A stretch of DNA of 64,000 nt from Christensenella sp964438705 (GTDB lineage Bacteria > Bacillota > Clostridia > Christensenellales > Christensenellaceae), in the NCBI GenBank assembly GCA_964438705.1, contig CAYTKQ010000013.1:6958-70957 (forward strand). The letters run 5' to 3'. Positions 1 to 9,082 of this stretch are shown piece by piece; positions within the stretch are counted from its first letter, which is position 1, and the number at the start of each line of letters is the position of its first letter. Under the pieces are notes generated by a model. That model did not search any database. It was not told the origin of the DNA and saw only the letters and a program-made list of their open reading frames with translations. The position numbers and the translations under genes are program-made.

Positions 1-115
1 TCTGCGATGCGATGGAAAACGCGATCACCATTGCGACGAGCACAAACGCGATGATGAGCTTATTGACCATGCCCGTCGATTTTGTCTTCAGTTCTAAGCC
101 TTGGATTTTGTTCAT
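1..115 (-). CDS. sugar ABC transporter permease (N-terminus only)
   Basis: Only the first 38 or so codons lie in the window. They read MNKIQGLELKTKSTGMVNKL followed by a hydrophobic stretch (IIAFVLVAMVIAFSIAS), which fits the cytoplasmic start and first membrane helix of an RbsC-type permease. A purine-rich ribosome binding site (AGGAGAG) precedes the ATG at 115. The gene follows the ABC ATPase by 26 bases, so the two are very probably co-transcribed and form one importer. Substrate is unknown; the operon suggests a sugar or polyol. The family call rests mainly on context. Confidence 0.7.
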   Translation of the reverse strand, partial: MNKIQGLELKTKSTGMVNKLIIAFVLVAMVIAFSIASQ

Positions 116-141
116 TTCCCTCTCCTCTTTCCGTCACATTT

Positions 142-1629
<1,488 letters not shown>

Positions 1630-1659
1630 TTCATCACCTCATTTGCGTTTTTGATTGCG

Positions 1660-2655
1660 TTATTTGGAAAAATACGGCACCTCGCACGGCGCGTTCCAGT
1701 ATCGTTCCATCTCCCCTTCCAGCTTCAAAAGCGTGATGGTGAAGCCCGCCGCCTCCTGCGTGGTCAGATAATTGCCAATGAGCCCTTCCGCCGCTTCTAT
1801 GCCGCGCGCCGCAAGAAAATCAAACGTTTCCTTGTATGCGACGTTTAATTCCATCATCGTCGTCTTGCCGCTGCCGTTTACGATCACGAGAACTTTGTCG
1901 CCCGCCTTGTAGGGCATATCGTCCACCAGCATTCTGCACATTTCGCCCACAACGGTTTTGGAGTCCGTCATTTTCAGCTTCATTGCGCCGCCCTCGCCGT
2001 GCGCGCCCGAGCCGATCTCGCATTCGTCATCCGGAAGCTCAAACAGCTTTTGCCCTGTCATCGGGTGGGTGCACGCCTCAATGGCGACTCCCAGCGTGCG
2101 GCAGTTGGCGCGGATCAGCCGGAACATCCCGATGCAGTCCTCGATGCTGCGGCCCTCCTCCGCCATCGCGCCCACGATCTTGCAGATAAAGACATAGCCC
2201 GTCATGCCCCGCCGCTCTTCTTCAAATTCCTTCGGGGCAGAACCCACGTCGTCGTAAAAAAGCTCCTGATAGACGTCGATCCCGTCCTCTTTTGCCTGAT
2301 CGAACGCCATATTTGCGTTCATCACGTCGCCCGCATGGTTCATCACCAGCATCAGCACCGGGCTGCCGTCGTCGATCTGTTTGATGCCCTCATAGTATTT
2401 TTCATAGGACGGCGCCGCAAATATTTCGCCCAGCACGTCCATGTCGAGTCCGCCCTTGCCCACCATGCCAAGCAGGCAGGGTTCGTGCCCGGGTCCGTTG
2501 CCCACCACGAATTTGACCTTTCCCTTTTCCTTTGGCTCCGTACGCGATACGATGTGCGTACCCTGCGTGACCTTCACCCGTTTGGGGTACGCCAGCACAT
2601 ATCCCGCAATGAGGTCGTCAACCAGCGTTTCTTTTGCGTTGAACAATTTTTTCAT
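1660..2655 (-). CDS. dhaK: dihydroxyacetone kinase subunit DhaK-like
   Basis: A 331-residue DhaK-family protein, which binds a short ketose (dihydroxyacetone or a related C3/C4 ketose) covalently for phosphorylation by DhaL. Matching DhaK motifs are GPGHEP (substrate-binding His of the SGH motif), NHAGDVMN (catalytic Asp region), and GSGAHGEGG, which holds the His that forms the hemiaminal with substrate. The start at 2655 is chosen over an upstream ATG because AAAGGAGAG sits about 10 bases before it. It follows dhaL by 26 bases. No phosphotransferase subunit DhaM is present, so the phosphoryl donor may be ATP. Because PfkB kinase and ABC genes share the operon, erythrulose or another ketose is as likely a substrate as dihydroxyacetone. 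Confidence 0.85.
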   Translation of the reverse strand: MKKLFNAKETLVDDLIAGYVLAYPKRVKVTQGTHIVSRTEPKEKGKVKFVVGNGPGHEPCLLGMVGKGGLDMDVLGEIFAAPSYEKYYEGIKQIDDGSPVLMLVMNHAGDVMNANMAFDQAKEDGIDVYQELFYDDVGSAPKEFEEERRGMTGYVFICKIVGAMAEEGRSIEDCIGMFRLIRANCRTLGVAIEACTHPMTGQKLFELPDDECEIGSGAHGEGGAMKLKMTDSKTVVGEMCRMLVDDMPYKAGDKVLVIVNGSGKTTMMELNVAYKETFDFLAARGIEAAEGLIGNYLTTQEAAGFTITLLKLEGEMERYWNAPCEVPYFSK

Positions 2656-2681
2656 GTGCGTTCTCTCCTTTTTACACAATG

Positions 2682-3302
2682 TTAAATTGCGTTTGCCATT
2701 CCCTCGATAAAGATCGCGAAGGTCGTCGCGCCCGCATCCTGATGTCCCATCGACTTCTCGCCCAAAAAACGTGCCCTGCCCTTGCGGGCGATCATGTTTT
2801 TTGTCTCCTCCGCACCTTTTCGCGCGTTTTGCGCGCAGGCCTCAAGCATTTCCTCCACGCTTGCGCCGCCCTGCTCCGCCGCCTCCACGGCGGGCTCCAG
2901 CGAATCCACAAGCGTTCTGTCGCCCCGCTTTGCGCCGCCCACTTTCTTCACGTTTTCGCAGCCCGCACGCAGCACCTGCGCAAATTCCACGATGCTCAGC
3001 TCTTTTTTGTCTGTCGCCTCCTTGGCCGCACCCAAAAACACGCTGCCCATAATGGGGCCGATCGCGCCGCCCATCGATTCCGCGAGCGCCTTCCCTGTGT
3101 CGCCGAGCACCGCTTCCACCTGTTCATATTCCTGCCCTGCAAGTGCCTCGCACACCTTTGTAAAGCCTCGCGCGGCGGTCACACCGTGGTCTCCGTCTCC
3201 CACAAAGCTATCGAGCTCGCACAGGTACGCTTCGTTTTCCACCACCCTTTGCGCGCCGTTCAAAATCATCTTTTTTACAGTTTCCGCGTTCAAATTTTCC
3301 AT
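2682..3302 (-). CDS. dhaL: dihydroxyacetone kinase subunit DhaL-like (nucleotide-binding)
   Basis: A 206-residue DhaL-family protein, the ADP/ATP-Mg-binding subunit that phosphorylates the ketose held by DhaK. It shows the Mg-binding aspartates in GDGDHGVTAARGF and the C-terminal ARKGRARFLGEKSMGHQDAG block typical of the family. The start at 3302 follows GGAGG at a good distance; a longer open frame upstream overlaps the regulator gene and is not protein-like. It lies between the LacI-fusion gene (12 bases upstream) and dhaK, so the two kinase subunits are made together. DhaL-DhaK order is reversed relative to many dha operons. Confidence 0.86.
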   Translation of the reverse strand: MENLNAETVKKMILNGAQRVVENEAYLCELDSFVGDGDHGVTAARGFTKVCEALAGQEYEQVEAVLGDTGKALAESMGGAIGPIMGSVFLGAAKEATDKKELSIVEFAQVLRAGCENVKKVGGAKRGDRTLVDSLEPAVEAAEQGGASVEEMLEACAQNARKGAEETKNMIARKGRARFLGEKSMGHQDAGATTFAIFIEGMANAI

Positions 3303-3313
3303 AGTTTCCTCCG

Positions 3314-5551
3314 TTATCGTTCCAGTGTTCTGTTCATTCTCCGCAGCGCCTCTTCGCTCGATATCTCTCCCCCGATCGCGTCGTAAATATGCTTCGCGAA
3401 TTCCTGATCGAGCAGGTACGGGTCCACGATTTCGCGCTTGCGGTTGCGCGTGATGCCGCGCATATTGCTGTGGGAAAATCCCGCCAGCTCGTCGTGCGTC
3501 CACGGCCGCGTGAGGCGCTGCGGCGTATCCTCGAACACGCTGTGCATGGGCAGTATCCACCCGAGGCACGCGTTGTGGAGCTTATAGCGCGGCGCGATCG
3601 TCCATTTCAGATACTCGATTGCCGCGTCCGGCTGCTCGGTGTTGGCATTGATGCTGAGCATCCATCCGCCCAGCACCGGCTTTCCGCCCGGTATGCTGGA
3701 AAATCCAACCATGTTGTAGTACTCGCCGAGATTCTTTGCGACTGTGCTGATGGGCATCATGGACGAAAAGCTGTGCGCCATCGCGCATTTTCCATTGAGC
3801 AGCATTTCATTCGCGTCATCCCACCAGATACCGCGATGCTCCTCCGGCATGATCTGGTAGGTTTGCTTGAGGTTTTTTAACGCGCGGATGTTTTCCAGCG
3901 AATAGATGGACGCTTCCCCCATTTCGTCCGTAATATTCCCGCCGAACGCCCACATGCGCGGCAAAAGCTCGTCTACCAGACTGGTCGCGTTCGCGTCGCA
4001 CACCACCGTCCCGCATTCCACGGGCGAGGCGTTGTTGAATGACCGGTCAAAAAATTTTGCGACGATATTAAACTCCGTCCACGTGCGCGGCGGATGCAGC
4101 TCGAACCCGTTTTCCCGCTCAAAGCTCCGGCATATTTCCCCGCTCTCGAACAAATCCTTGCGGTAGAACAGCATTTGCACGGTCGCCATGATCGGAAAGC
4201 CGCAGACCTTTTGCGAGCTTCTGAAAAATGACCGCCGTATCTTCTCAAGGTAGTCGGTCATCAGATCCTGCTGAAACGGAGCGATCGCGTCCGTCAAATC
4301 CAGCATATAACCCTTTTCCCGGAAATATTCGATCCACGGAATATCCACCATGAACAGGTCGTGCTCCACTTTTTTGTTGTCCATCTGCCTGCGGATGGTC
4401 TCGTATATCTCCCGGTATTTGAGCAGATCAAACTCTATTTTATAGCCCGTATCCTTCATGAACCCGATGGAAATCTTTTCCAGCGCCTTTGCCGCCGGGC
4501 TGTCGAGCGCCAGCACGCGCAGCGTCTTTTTCCCCCTCGCAAGCGGCCGTTCCGGCTTTGGCTCGCTGTAGCGCGTTTCGATCACATTGGTCGTATTTTC
4601 AAAAATCACCACGTTTTTGATATATTCGAGCAGCAGCCTCGCGCTTTGCATGCCGAGGCGCATCGCGTCGCGCGGGATGCGCACCAGATTGTTCTGTGAT
4701 ATGCGCGTTTCCCGCCACTCGTTGGTGTCAAGCGTGTATACCATAGAATCGCATTTGATGATATTGAGCACTTCCATCAGCGTATACGCCGTGCGCGAAT
4801 CGGACAAAATGAAGCATTTCGGCACGCGCTTGAGCTTCGTCAGCTTATCAAACAGGGAATAAAACGCAATGCTCTGGAAATGTTCCCCGCTGATGACATG
4901 ATTTTTGATCACGTCGAGCATATCCGTGTCCTCATATTCGTTCAAAAATGCGTTTACAAGGCCGTCCACGCAGTCCGCCTCATAGGTGTTGCCCACGTCT
5001 CCCACGATGAGCGAGACCTCATCCCGCCCGTACTGCCTGAGGCACTGCCGTGCAACCTTCTCTGTCAGTTCCTTGTTGTCAAAAATCACGGAGCTGAACT
5101 GGAAGCCTTCGATCTTGCGTTCCATGAAGATCACGGGCACTTTGCTTTCGATGAGCTCGTTATAAAGCGCCTGATCCTGCGCCGCAGGCACGATCAAATG
5201 CCCGCTCACCCCCATTTCCGTCGTCTCCCGCAGGATTTGCTTTTCGAGCACCGCATTGTCTTCGGTGATTTTGGGAATGATCACATATCCCTCCTCGTCG
5301 AGCACGCTCTGTATACCCCGAAAGATGGTCGCATGCCGATTTTCAAACGACGGCATGATAACAGAAATAAATTTCGCGTCCTTTGTTTTCAGATTTTTGG
5401 CGATGATCGACGGGCGGTAGTTCATTTCCTTGACCACGCGCATCACATGATCGTATTTTTCGTCGCTCACGCTTCCCTTGTTGTTGATCACGTTTGAGAC
5501 CGTCGCGATCGATACGCCCGCCGCTTTTGCCACCTCTTTAATCGTTGCCAT
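3314..5551 (-). CDS. LacI-family regulator fused to an extracellular-type solute-binding domain
   Basis: A 745-residue protein with three parts. Residues 1-60 are a LacI helix-turn-helix (ATIKEVAKAAGVSIATVSNV). Residues 62 to about 335 are the periplasmic-binding-protein-like LacI sensor core. Residues 345 to about 740 resemble an ABC solute-binding protein of the MalE type (for example the region GYMLDLTDAIAPF, the tryptophan-rich middle, and the late GGWMLSINANTEQPDAAIEYL). No signal peptide exists, so the binding-protein domain must work in the cytoplasm, presumably as a second ligand sensor. The ATG at 5551 overlaps the end of the PfkB kinase gene by 14 bases, indicating translational coupling. 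It probably regulates its own operon. The domain order is clear; ligand and role are inferred. Confidence 0.88.
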   Translation of the reverse strand: MATIKEVAKAAGVSIATVSNVINNKGSVSDEKYDHVMRVVKEMNYRPSIIAKNLKTKDAKFISVIMPSFENRHATIFRGIQSVLDEEGYVIIPKITEDNAVLEKQILRETTEMGVSGHLIVPAAQDQALYNELIESKVPVIFMERKIEGFQFSSVIFDNKELTEKVARQCLRQYGRDEVSLIVGDVGNTYEADCVDGLVNAFLNEYEDTDMLDVIKNHVISGEHFQSIAFYSLFDKLTKLKRVPKCFILSDSRTAYTLMEVLNIIKCDSMVYTLDTNEWRETRISQNNLVRIPRDAMRLGMQSARLLLEYIKNVVIFENTTNVIETRYSEPKPERPLARGKKTLRVLALDSPAAKALEKISIGFMKDTGYKIEFDLLKYREIYETIRRQMDNKKVEHDLFMVDIPWIEYFREKGYMLDLTDAIAPFQQDLMTDYLEKIRRSFFRSSQKVCGFPIMATVQMLFYRKDLFESGEICRSFERENGFELHPPRTWTEFNIVAKFFDRSFNNASPVECGTVVCDANATSLVDELLPRMWAFGGNITDEMGEASIYSLENIRALKNLKQTYQIMPEEHRGIWWDDANEMLLNGKCAMAHSFSSMMPISTVAKNLGEYYNMVGFSSIPGGKPVLGGWMLSINANTEQPDAAIEYLKWTIAPRYKLHNACLGWILPMHSVFEDTPQRLTRPWTHDELAGFSHSNMRGITRNRKREIVDPYLLDQEFAKHIYDAIGGEISSEEALRRMNRTLER

Positions 5552-6563
5552 GCATGATTCCCCTGTCCGCAAGCCGCTGTCTTACCTCTTGCGCGCTTCC
5601 CACGCCGTCCGACGCGCCCCAGCCATTCAGCGACATGCCCGCCACGGTGTTTGCGAAGTGCAGCGCGTATGCATATTCCGCTTTATCCAGTATGCTCAGC
5701 AAGATGCCTGCGGCAAACGCGTCGCCCGCGCCCACCGTGCTTTTGATGTAGCCCGGTTCAAATCGTTCGGAAGGAGCGTTTGCCTCGTTGTCGTTTTCGT
5801 CCATGCCGAAGGCGCCCTCCGGGCAGTGGATGGTGATCCATTTTTTCACGCCCGCTTTGCGCAGCGCACGCAGCGCATCGCCCATATGTTCCTCGATCAG
5901 CGTGCCGTCCTTGTCGCGCAGTGTAACGTCCGTCGTGCGTTCCGCCTCGAATTCGTTGAGCGTGCAGTAGTCTGTATAACGCAATGCGGGAAGCACCTTC
6001 TCTTTGAACCGTTCCCCGTCCTCGCTCACCACATCCACCGAGGTCAAAAGCCCCGCGCGCTTTGCTTCGCACAACACCCGCGCCATCTGCGTGCCATGCT
6101 CCGCATCCGGCTCGTCCATGCCGGGCAGCAGCAGGATATAGCCGATGTGCAGCAGGCCCTTCATCCGGCTGAAATCAAAATCCGCCGCCGACAGAAGCCC
6201 GTCCGCACCGTTGTAGGTGAAAAACGTCCGTTCCCCTGTTTTGCTGACTGTCATCACGTCTGTGAAAGAGGTCTTCCCCTGCGTTTTGACCATCGACATA
6301 TCGATATTTGGATATTTTTTCATTTTATCGAGCGCAAATCGCCCGTCCGCGTCGTCGCCCACATAACCCATCGCGCGCACCGTGAGCGAAGAGTCCAGCT
6401 TCGCCAGATCGATCCCCACGTTTGGCACCAGCCCGCCGAGGGACGCCTTGATCTCCCGGATGGGCGCAAGCGAAAGTTTTCCCGGATAGCTGTCGATCAT
6501 TTTTACGTAGTCCACAATGATATTTCCCGCAAGTGTGATTCCGCGTTTATTTTCCTGCTCCAT
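5538..6563 (-). CDS. PfkB-family carbohydrate kinase
   Basis: A 341-residue ribokinase/PfkB-type sugar kinase. It has the second PfkB signature STVGAGDAFAAG, with the catalytic base Asp near residue 281, an N-terminal substrate-binding region (GNIIVDYVKMIDSYPGK), and a GGLVPNVG stretch matching the first signature region. The first position of the usual DTxGAGD is Ser rather than Asp. The start at 6563 follows AAGGAA; an upstream in-frame ATG lacks a ribosome binding site. It is the first gene of the operon, about 140 bases after the predicted transcription start. Specificity cannot be read from sequence; with DhaKL present, a pentose, tetrose or deoxy-sugar pathway is plausible. Confidence 0.87.
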   Translation of the reverse strand: MEQENKRGITLAGNIIVDYVKMIDSYPGKLSLAPIREIKASLGGLVPNVGIDLAKLDSSLTVRAMGYVGDDADGRFALDKMKKYPNIDMSMVKTQGKTSFTDVMTVSKTGERTFFTYNGADGLLSAADFDFSRMKGLLHIGYILLLPGMDEPDAEHGTQMARVLCEAKRAGLLTSVDVVSEDGERFKEKVLPALRYTDYCTLNEFEAERTTDVTLRDKDGTLIEEHMGDALRALRKAGVKKWITIHCPEGAFGMDENDNEANAPSERFEPGYIKSTVGAGDAFAAGILLSILDKAEYAYALHFANTVAGMSLNGWGASDGVGSAQEVRQRLADRGIMHGND

Positions 6564-6682
6564 GTTCTTTTTCCTTCCAGCCCGTATTTTTAGCAACAGA
6601 AAGACACAACCCGTCATACGGGCCTTCTTATTTTATTTTTATTTGTAGTTTTGAATGATTCCGCTTATACTTTTTGATGATC

Positions 6683-6705
6683 GCAGATATTTGCTGTTAT
6701 TCTGC
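6683..6705 (-). promoter_or_regulatory. possible operator just downstream of the PfkB operon start
   Basis: The arms GCAGA and TCTGC form a 5-bp inverted repeat 23 bases across, covering roughly +1 to +20 of the predicted transcript. A repressor such as the LacI fusion could bind here. The symmetry is short and could be chance. Confidence 0.25.
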
Positions 6706-6709
6706 GTTC

Positions 6710-6738
6710 ATCTTAACACCAGAAAATTTTAGCGTCAA
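6710..6738 (-). promoter_or_regulatory. sigma-A promoter of the PfkB/LacI-fusion/dhaLK/ABC operon
   Basis: On the minus strand TTGACG (6738-6733) and TAAGAT (6715-6710) are separated by 17 bases. The start would fall near 6703, leaving a leader of about 140 bases before the kinase ATG. Confidence 0.75.
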
Positions 6739-6820
6739 CGATTTAACCTGAATTTTATCGAGTATTTCATAAACCGATTAACTAAACCGTTTTACTTCTT
6801 TTTTGGGTTTTTGGGCATAC

Positions 6821-6845
6821 AAAAAAACAGGCGTTTGCCTGTTTT
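6821..6845 (-). terminator. intrinsic terminator after the HAD phosphatase gene
   Basis: A 9-bp stem (AAAACAGGC / GCCTGTTTT) with a 4-base loop, followed on the minus strand by a run of seven T. It begins 11 bases past the stop codon. Confidence 0.85.
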
Positions 6846-6855
6846 CGCAAATGAT

Positions 6856-7521
6856 TCAGTTTTCCTCCAGCACAGCCGCAAGCTCGGCGAGGCTCGAGAG
6901 AACATAGGTAGGCCGCTGCTCGCGGACCAGCCGCTGCGGATCTTTTTCCCAGCCGATGGGCGCGTCCACAAAGCAGGAGGCACAGCCAAGGTCGTTGGCG
7001 ATCTCGATGTCGCGCGACGCATCCCCCACATAAAGCGCGCGTTCGGGCGGTATGCCGTGCCGTTTCAGAATATCCGCACAGCGTTCCTCCTTGCCAAGAG
7101 AATCGCTCGACGCACCCGCCACCCCGATAAAGCAGTGGGTCAGGCCGTGCAGATGCAGGATGCGTTCTGTAAGCTCCTGATAGGAATTGGTTACCACGCT
7201 CATGCCGTAGCCGCGCGCACACAGCGTATGGAACAGCTCCTTTGCGCCGGGCGCAAACGGGAGATCGACGATCAGATCGTCCGCACCTCTTTTGTAAAAC
7301 GCGCCCAATCCGGCGAGCGCGTGCTCCACTTCCTCTTTCGACGTGATGCCCACGCGGCGGAAGATATCCGTCACGGTGACGGCCAGACCATCCTTGACTT
7401 CCTCAGCGGAAACATCCCTGCCCAGCCTTTTGAGATACCGCGCAAAAGACAACCCGTGAAAATCCCTTGAGTCCGCAAATGTGCCGTCCATATCAAACAT
7501 GATGTGATCGTATTTTCGCAT
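6856..7521 (-). CDS. HAD-superfamily phosphatase (phosphoglycolate phosphatase-like)
   Basis: A 221-residue haloacid-dehalogenase hydrolase of subclass I. Motif I is DMDGT near residues 10-14, motif II is VVTNS, and motif IV is YVGDASRDIEIA, with a Lys in the KRHGIPPERALYVG segment. The helical cap between motifs I and II fits phosphoglycolate or beta-phosphoglucomutase-like phosphatases. The ATG at 7521 follows GAGGAACCT, which selects it over a longer frame. It stands alone between two terminators, so it is monocistronic. Physiological substrate is unknown; small phosphorylated sugars or phosphoglycolate are the usual ones. Confidence 0.85.
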   Translation of the reverse strand: MRKYDHIMFDMDGTFADSRDFHGLSFARYLKRLGRDVSAEEVKDGLAVTVTDIFRRVGITSKEEVEHALAGLGAFYKRGADDLIVDLPFAPGAKELFHTLCARGYGMSVVTNSYQELTERILHLHGLTHCFIGVAGASSDSLGKEERCADILKRHGIPPERALYVGDASRDIEIANDLGCASCFVDAPIGWEKDPQRLVREQRPTYVLSSLAELAAVLEEN

Positions 7522-7575
7522 AGGTTCCTCCAATGTCCGAATGTCCTTATTATACCCCTTTGGATTGGAAAAAGC

Positions 7576-7606
7576 AAAAAGGCCCGGGATAAAATCCCCG
7601 GACCTT
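7576..7606 (-). terminator. intrinsic terminator after the flavin oxidoreductase gene
   Basis: The stem AAGGCCCGGGAT / ATCCCCGGACCTT has one mismatch and one bulge and is followed on the minus strand by TTTTT. It lies 16 bases past the stop codon at 7622. Confidence 0.75.
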
Positions 7607-7621
7607 ATGCACATATCTGGC

Positions 7622-8872
7622 TTATGTATGCTTTTCTTTGAGCAAGCCTTTTTCCGCGCGAATCTCCTTCATTCGCTGCGTATATGGCGGATTAAAAGTC
7701 GCGCACCCAACATTTTCCTGACGAATGAGAAATTCGATGCAGTTATCGCACGACGTGCACCATTTGATCTCATCCTCGCGCCCTTCTAGCATCTTCTTCG
7801 CCACATACGGATCGGCAAACGACTGCCGACCAAGGCAAACCATATCTACTATGCCCTCCCCGATGTTCTTGTTTCCCCAGAACCTCACGCTGTTTTTTTC
7901 GGGCGCGACCGCCTGAAAATGCGTGCCCTTCCCATTGCGGAAGATGCTGTAGGCCGAACCAATCACAACCGTTTCTTTTTTCAGGTTGTCACGGCACACC
8001 TTTTGAAAATAGTGATGCAGATATCCGTAATCGGGAATTTTCTGATCCGGCTGGGAAAGCGCAAGCGTGTGCGACGGCGATCCCGCCGACTGGAGGATAT
8101 AGCTTGCGCCGCGCTCCTCTAAGCCCTTGATCAAATCAATGGATTCCGCAAGATCCATGACCGCCGTATCCGGGCCTGCGGTACCCTGTCCTCCCGGAAA
8201 GCCTTCATAAATCGAAACCTTAGAGCCGACAATGAAGTTGGGGTCGTTGATCTCACGTACCACGCGTTCTGTCAAGTCAAACGCGTACTGACGACGTTTT
8301 TCCCATGAACCGCCATATTTCCATTTATGCTTGTTGAACGGGCGCAAAATCTGCGAACCGAGATACCCGTGACAAAACTTGAGGTCTACCCCGTCCGCGC
8401 CCGCGTCATGCGCGATTTTAGCCGCCAGCACAAGCTCATCCATGATTTTTTGTACTTCATCCTCGCCGATGAGCCGCGCATCCTCATACCCGTAAAGAGG
8501 CTCCTGCGTTACACGGATCCGCTTGGATAGCGTGGGATGGCTGATTTCGCCCGAATGTGTCAGTTGGAACACAAAAACGATATTATTGTCGATTTCTCTC
8601 ATCCGTTTCACGAAATCCGCAAGCGGCTTTTGATTGTGCGGCAGGATGCTCAATTGGTTTTTTCTTGAAATGTTGTCATACTGTGCCGTAATCGCTTCGA
8701 GGTCGATGAAACCCGAGCCGCCCTCGAACAATTTTTCATAGCGTTCGTAGGTTTTTGGGGACGGATTTCCTTTTTCGTCCGCGTCGCAGCATTCCATTGC
8801 GTTGATCGCAATGCGGTTGGGAGCAACCTTGTTGCCGATTTTAATGGGTGTCAATAACAATTCATTAGACAT
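7622..8872 (-). CDS. NADH:flavin oxidoreductase / old-yellow-enzyme family protein with a 4Fe-4S motif
   Basis: A 416-residue FMN-binding TIM-barrel protein related to the N-terminal part of 2-enoate reductase, trimethylamine dehydrogenase and BaiCD. Family features include the start LLTPIKIGNKVAPNRIAINAM, the GADGVDLKFCHGYL segment, and the late CTSCDNC...C pattern (C-x2-C-x2-C-x11-C), which matches the 4Fe-4S site of trimethylamine dehydrogenase. The usual C-terminal FAD/NAD(P) domain is missing, so another protein probably supplies electrons. AAAGGAG precedes the ATG. It is divergent from the PAS-LuxR gene, its likely regulator. Substrate may be an unsaturated acid, steroid or amine; not determinable here. 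Confidence 0.86.
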   Translation of the reverse strand: MSNELLLTPIKIGNKVAPNRIAINAMECCDADEKGNPSPKTYERYEKLFEGGSGFIDLEAITAQYDNISRKNQLSILPHNQKPLADFVKRMREIDNNIVFVFQLTHSGEISHPTLSKRIRVTQEPLYGYEDARLIGEDEVQKIMDELVLAAKIAHDAGADGVDLKFCHGYLGSQILRPFNKHKWKYGGSWEKRRQYAFDLTERVVREINDPNFIVGSKVSIYEGFPGGQGTAGPDTAVMDLAESIDLIKGLEERGASYILQSAGSPSHTLALSQPDQKIPDYGYLHHYFQKVCRDNLKKETVVIGSAYSIFRNGKGTHFQAVAPEKNSVRFWGNKNIGEGIVDMVCLGRQSFADPYVAKKMLEGREDEIKWCTSCDNCIEFLIRQENVGCATFNPPYTQRMKEIRAEKGLLKEKHT

Positions 8873-8955
8873 GTGGGTGGTCTCCTTTGTTTTTTCTTAT
8901 TATCAATATAATACGGCCGCAGCAGGTGCGCAACGCCATGGAAACCCATGCATTT

Positions 8956-8974
8956 TACTAGCATAAAACTAGTA
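8956..8974. promoter_or_regulatory. candidate operator (inverted repeat) in the OYE/LuxR divergent region
   Basis: TACTAG and CTAGTA form a perfect 6-bp inverted repeat with a 7-base spacer, 19 bp in all. It lies about 85 bases before the flavin oxidoreductase start, a typical activator position, in a region where that gene shows only a weak -35. Confidence 0.4.
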
Positions 8975-9021
8975 TTATCGACATGACATCATCCTTTTAT
9001 TGAGCCATTCTATTTCTATCA

Positions 9022-9058
9022 TTGACTTTTTCACTGGTATGCAATACCATAATACCAG
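9022..9058 (+). promoter_or_regulatory. promoter of the PAS-LuxR gene with an overlapping inverted repeat
   Basis: TTGACT (9022-9027) and TACCAT (9045-9050) are spaced by 17 bases. The inverted repeat CTGGTAT (9034-9040) / ATACCAG (9052-9058) lies across the -10 element, suggesting autoregulation. Confidence 0.45.
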
Positions 9059-9082
9059 CATGCAATAGGAGGTGGCTGCAAA

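Noticed and set aside
2682..3569. Longer DhaL start at 3569
   Set aside because: The extra 89 residues overlap the LacI-fusion gene and are not DhaL-like; GGAGG supports the start at 3302.
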